NCBI GenBank assembly: GCA_018136815.1
Contig: CM030931.1
Coordinates: 10,117,072 to 10,181,071 of the forward strand
Length of the DNA stretch: 64,000 bases
Source of the DNA: Isochrysis galbana
Lineage: Eukaryota; Haptophyta; Isochrysidales; Isochrysidaceae
Direction: 5' to 3'
Both the position numbers and the translations under genes were made by a program. The notes beneath the pieces are model-generated. The model was not told the DNA's origin. It saw only the letters and a program-made list of their open reading frames with translations, and did not search any database. Below, in pieces: positions 62,451-64,000 of this stretch. Each line of letters begins with the position of its first letter. Position 1 is the stretch's first letter.

Positions 62451-62579
62451 CTAGTCTGCACCTGTCTGCCTGTCGAACAGGGGGGGAGGGGGGTTGGGGT
62501 TGGAGCGATGGGCTGGCCACGAGGGGGCAGGACGAGCGATCCAGGCGTGCCTGTCAGTGGGAGAGTGGGTCAGCAGGGC

Positions 62580-62705
62580 CATGGCCTCCTGGCAAGCCAT
62601 CAGGCATGCCAGGAGGATGGGTGGTTCCTCCCCCACGGCAGGGGAGGAGTGGAGAGAGAGGGGGGCTCGTGCCCCCCCATGGGCGAACCAAGTATAAACT
62701 TAGTT
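62580..62705 (-). mobile_element. Retrotransposon 5'UTR fragment
   Basis: Read on the minus strand: ACTAAGTTTATACTTGG, TTCGCCCATGGGGGGGCACG and CCACCCATCCTCCTGGCATG, the same order as 44168-44270. No MERA start follows. Confidence 0.7.
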
Positions 62706-62901
62706 GGCGAGGGTGAGTGAGAGGAGGGCTGTGTTGTCAAGGGCTGGTGAGGCAAGGCGAGTTTGTAGGGTACGAGTGTTACGAGAGCGAGAGCGACGAG
62801 AGCGAGAGCGACGGATGACGACTGACGACAGGACGTCGGACAACGATGCAAAAAACCACAGGATGCACCGACTCACCGACTCACGAACGCACCAGAATCA
62901 T

Positions 62902-63213
62902 TCACCCAAACCAAGCAAAACGTGAAATAACCGAGACCCCACATCGCCGGTAACTCAAACACGTCGCGAGAGACGGAGAGAGAGAGCGAGAGAGAGAGAG
63001 AGATTCCGCAACGATGGCCGGAGTGTGTCTTCGCTTTGGATTTCCCACCAGGGCGGAAAGTCGAAGAGGAACGTTATGTCGCGCAACCGTGCGGCTCTTG
63101 AAATCAGCCACCAGCTGATAAAAGAGTCTCTTTGCCTCCTCCCACTGCTGCGGTGTCACACCTGCAGTAGCGGAAGGGGCATTGAGAAGGGGTGAGGGCT
63201 TCATCTGTGACAT
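62902..63213 (-). CDS. Small hypothetical protein
   Basis: From ATG 63213 the frame encodes 103 residues: MSQMKPSPLLNAPSATAGVT, PQQWEEAKRLFYQLVADFKS, then RHNVPLRLSALVGNPKRRH. The second half turns Ser/Leu-rich and may be intron or antisense of a GA tract (62985-63003). The helical EEAKRLFYQLVADF segment looks coding. I do not recognise it; it may be the first exon of a longer gene to the left. Confidence 0.35.
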   Translation of the reverse strand: MSQMKPSPLLNAPSATAGVTPQQWEEAKRLFYQLVADFKSRTVARHNVPLRLSALVGNPKRRHTPAIVAESLSLSRSLSPSLATCLSYRRCGVSVISRFAWFG

Positions 63214-63480
63214 GCGGCGCGGGAGCGAGAGAGTGCGATATGAAGAAGAAGAGAGGATTTCCTGGGTGAGTTGCCGCCAGCGTTTTCTTCCATAAACACC
63301 CTTGTCTCCATACTCCATACTCGCACCGACGAGAATTTCGTTGTAGTGTCGAAAAGTCGCAAGGCGCCGCCATAAGAACGACCATAAGATTCATGGTAAG
63401 AGCACCGTAAGATTAAGGTATGAACAGAGACAGAGTACGAGGTGACTGCCAGCGAAATGGGACCGTCACCCTGACAGCTT

Positions 63481-63825
63481 ACGGGGGGGGAATAGCGCCT
63501 GGGGGCTCGAGGACAGCCCCCCGATAGCTATCGGCGCCCGTCGTTTTCCCCCAATAGCTATTGGCGCCCGTCGTTTCCCCCCCAATAGCTATCGGGGGCC
63601 GCCTTTCGCCCCCGATGGCTATTGGGGGCCGACCTTAAAACGCGATAGCTCCCCGGGGGACGTAAAATCTCCCGATAGCCCTCGGGGGATTTTCTCGGTC
63701 CCCCGATAGCTCTCGGTGGGGCTGTTGGCGATCGGGAGAAAATTTCCCCCCGATTGCTCCTGGGGGCCCCCGAGAGCTCCTGGGGGGCGTTGGCTCCTGG
63801 AGGACTCCTAGGGGGTATAACATAT
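63481..63825 (+). repeat. GATAGCTATC palindrome mosaic
   Basis: At least ten imperfect palindromes centred on AGCT or GGCT: CCCCCCGATAGCTATCGGCG, CCCCCAATAGCTATTGGCG, CCCAATAGCTATCGGGGG, CCCCCGATGGCTATTGGGGG, CCCGATAGCCCTCGGGGG and others. 63675-63810 is nearly identical to 45525-45650. It ends GGGGGTATAACATATA. Confidence 0.85.
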
Positions 63826-63854
63826 ATATTATATATTATTAGCCCTCACCACCC

Positions 63855-63965
63855 TGCACCCTATCCGTATCTAGGACCGTATCCAGCCGTATCTGGGGAT
63901 TGACCCAGATACAGCCGTATTTCTCATATCTAGAGGGTCGGTGGGCCGTATCTCCCATCTAGGCT
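63855..63965 (+). repeat. CGTATCT word mosaic
   Basis: CCGTATCTAGG, CCGTATCTGGGG, CCAGATACAGCCGTATTTC and GGGCCGTATCTCCCATCTAGG. On the minus strand it opens CCTAGATGGGAGATACGG, like the mosaics at 28285 and 55963. Confidence 0.6.
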
Positions 63966-64000
63966 AATATTATTGAAAACGACCATGGACATTCGATGGC

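Overview
The window is nuclear DNA of a photosynthetic eukaryote, most likely a unicellular alga with a complex (secondary) plastid. Evidence: short GT-AG introns (65-260 bp) split many genes; there is a plastid-type geranylgeranyl reductase; several products start with a signal-peptide-like segment followed by an Arg/Ala/Pro-rich stretch, as in bipartite plastid targeting; coding DNA is GC-rich and spacers hold long poly-G/C, CT and GA tracts. A haptophyte or pelagophyte-like alga fits best, but the lineage is inferred, not shown.

Host genes, left to right: geranylgeranyl diphosphate reductase (2072-3695, +); threonine synthase (6572-8423, -, three exons), head to head with a CENP-S/MHF1 histone-fold gene (9638-10149, +) across a CT microsatellite; SNRNP27 (15021-15833, +); ESS2/DGCR14 (18422-20611, -); an F-box-like gene (26365-27026, -); an SRRM1-like PWI/RS splicing factor (30358-31828, +, four exons); a cation diffusion facilitator (35935-38275, +, seven exons); zinc-finger and F-box/ankyrin sequence (39572-40500); a vasohibin-type tubulin carboxypeptidase (42424-43656, +); an FkbM-like methyltransferase (46102-47016, +); a WW-WW-RP2/TBCC protein (51307-53223, +); a RING/TRAF-zinc-finger protein (54253-55582, -); an NPPY putative methyltransferase (58242-59321, -), divergent from a bL9-type ribosomal protein (59520-60146, +). 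Three genes in one 17 kb stretch act in splicing.

Between the genes lies a repeat-rich landscape. A non-LTR retrotransposon family (called LINE-1f here only for reference) has at least eight pieces: 3'-terminal copies (13527-14083, 47271-48638), one internally deleted copy (21658-24720), and detached 5' ends (about 926-1407, 17740-17890, 32512-33830, 44160-44720, 62580-62705). A tyrosine-recombinase retroelement tail (40500-42374) carries an RNase H-like ORF, an ATGA-overlapping recombinase ORF and what look like split direct repeats. hAT transposase remnants lie at 28540-28808 and 60650-61265.

The least explained material is a set of word mosaics: 100-350 bp patches built from one short word and its reverse complement in many degenerate copies (GATAGCTATC, TATCTGGATA, GTTAATG, GTATTTGG, CGAAATTT, CTGGCGCCAG, GTTGACT). 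They recur across the window. Together with a covarying hairpin just upstream of the retrotransposon start codon, they are the best candidates for something undescribed.
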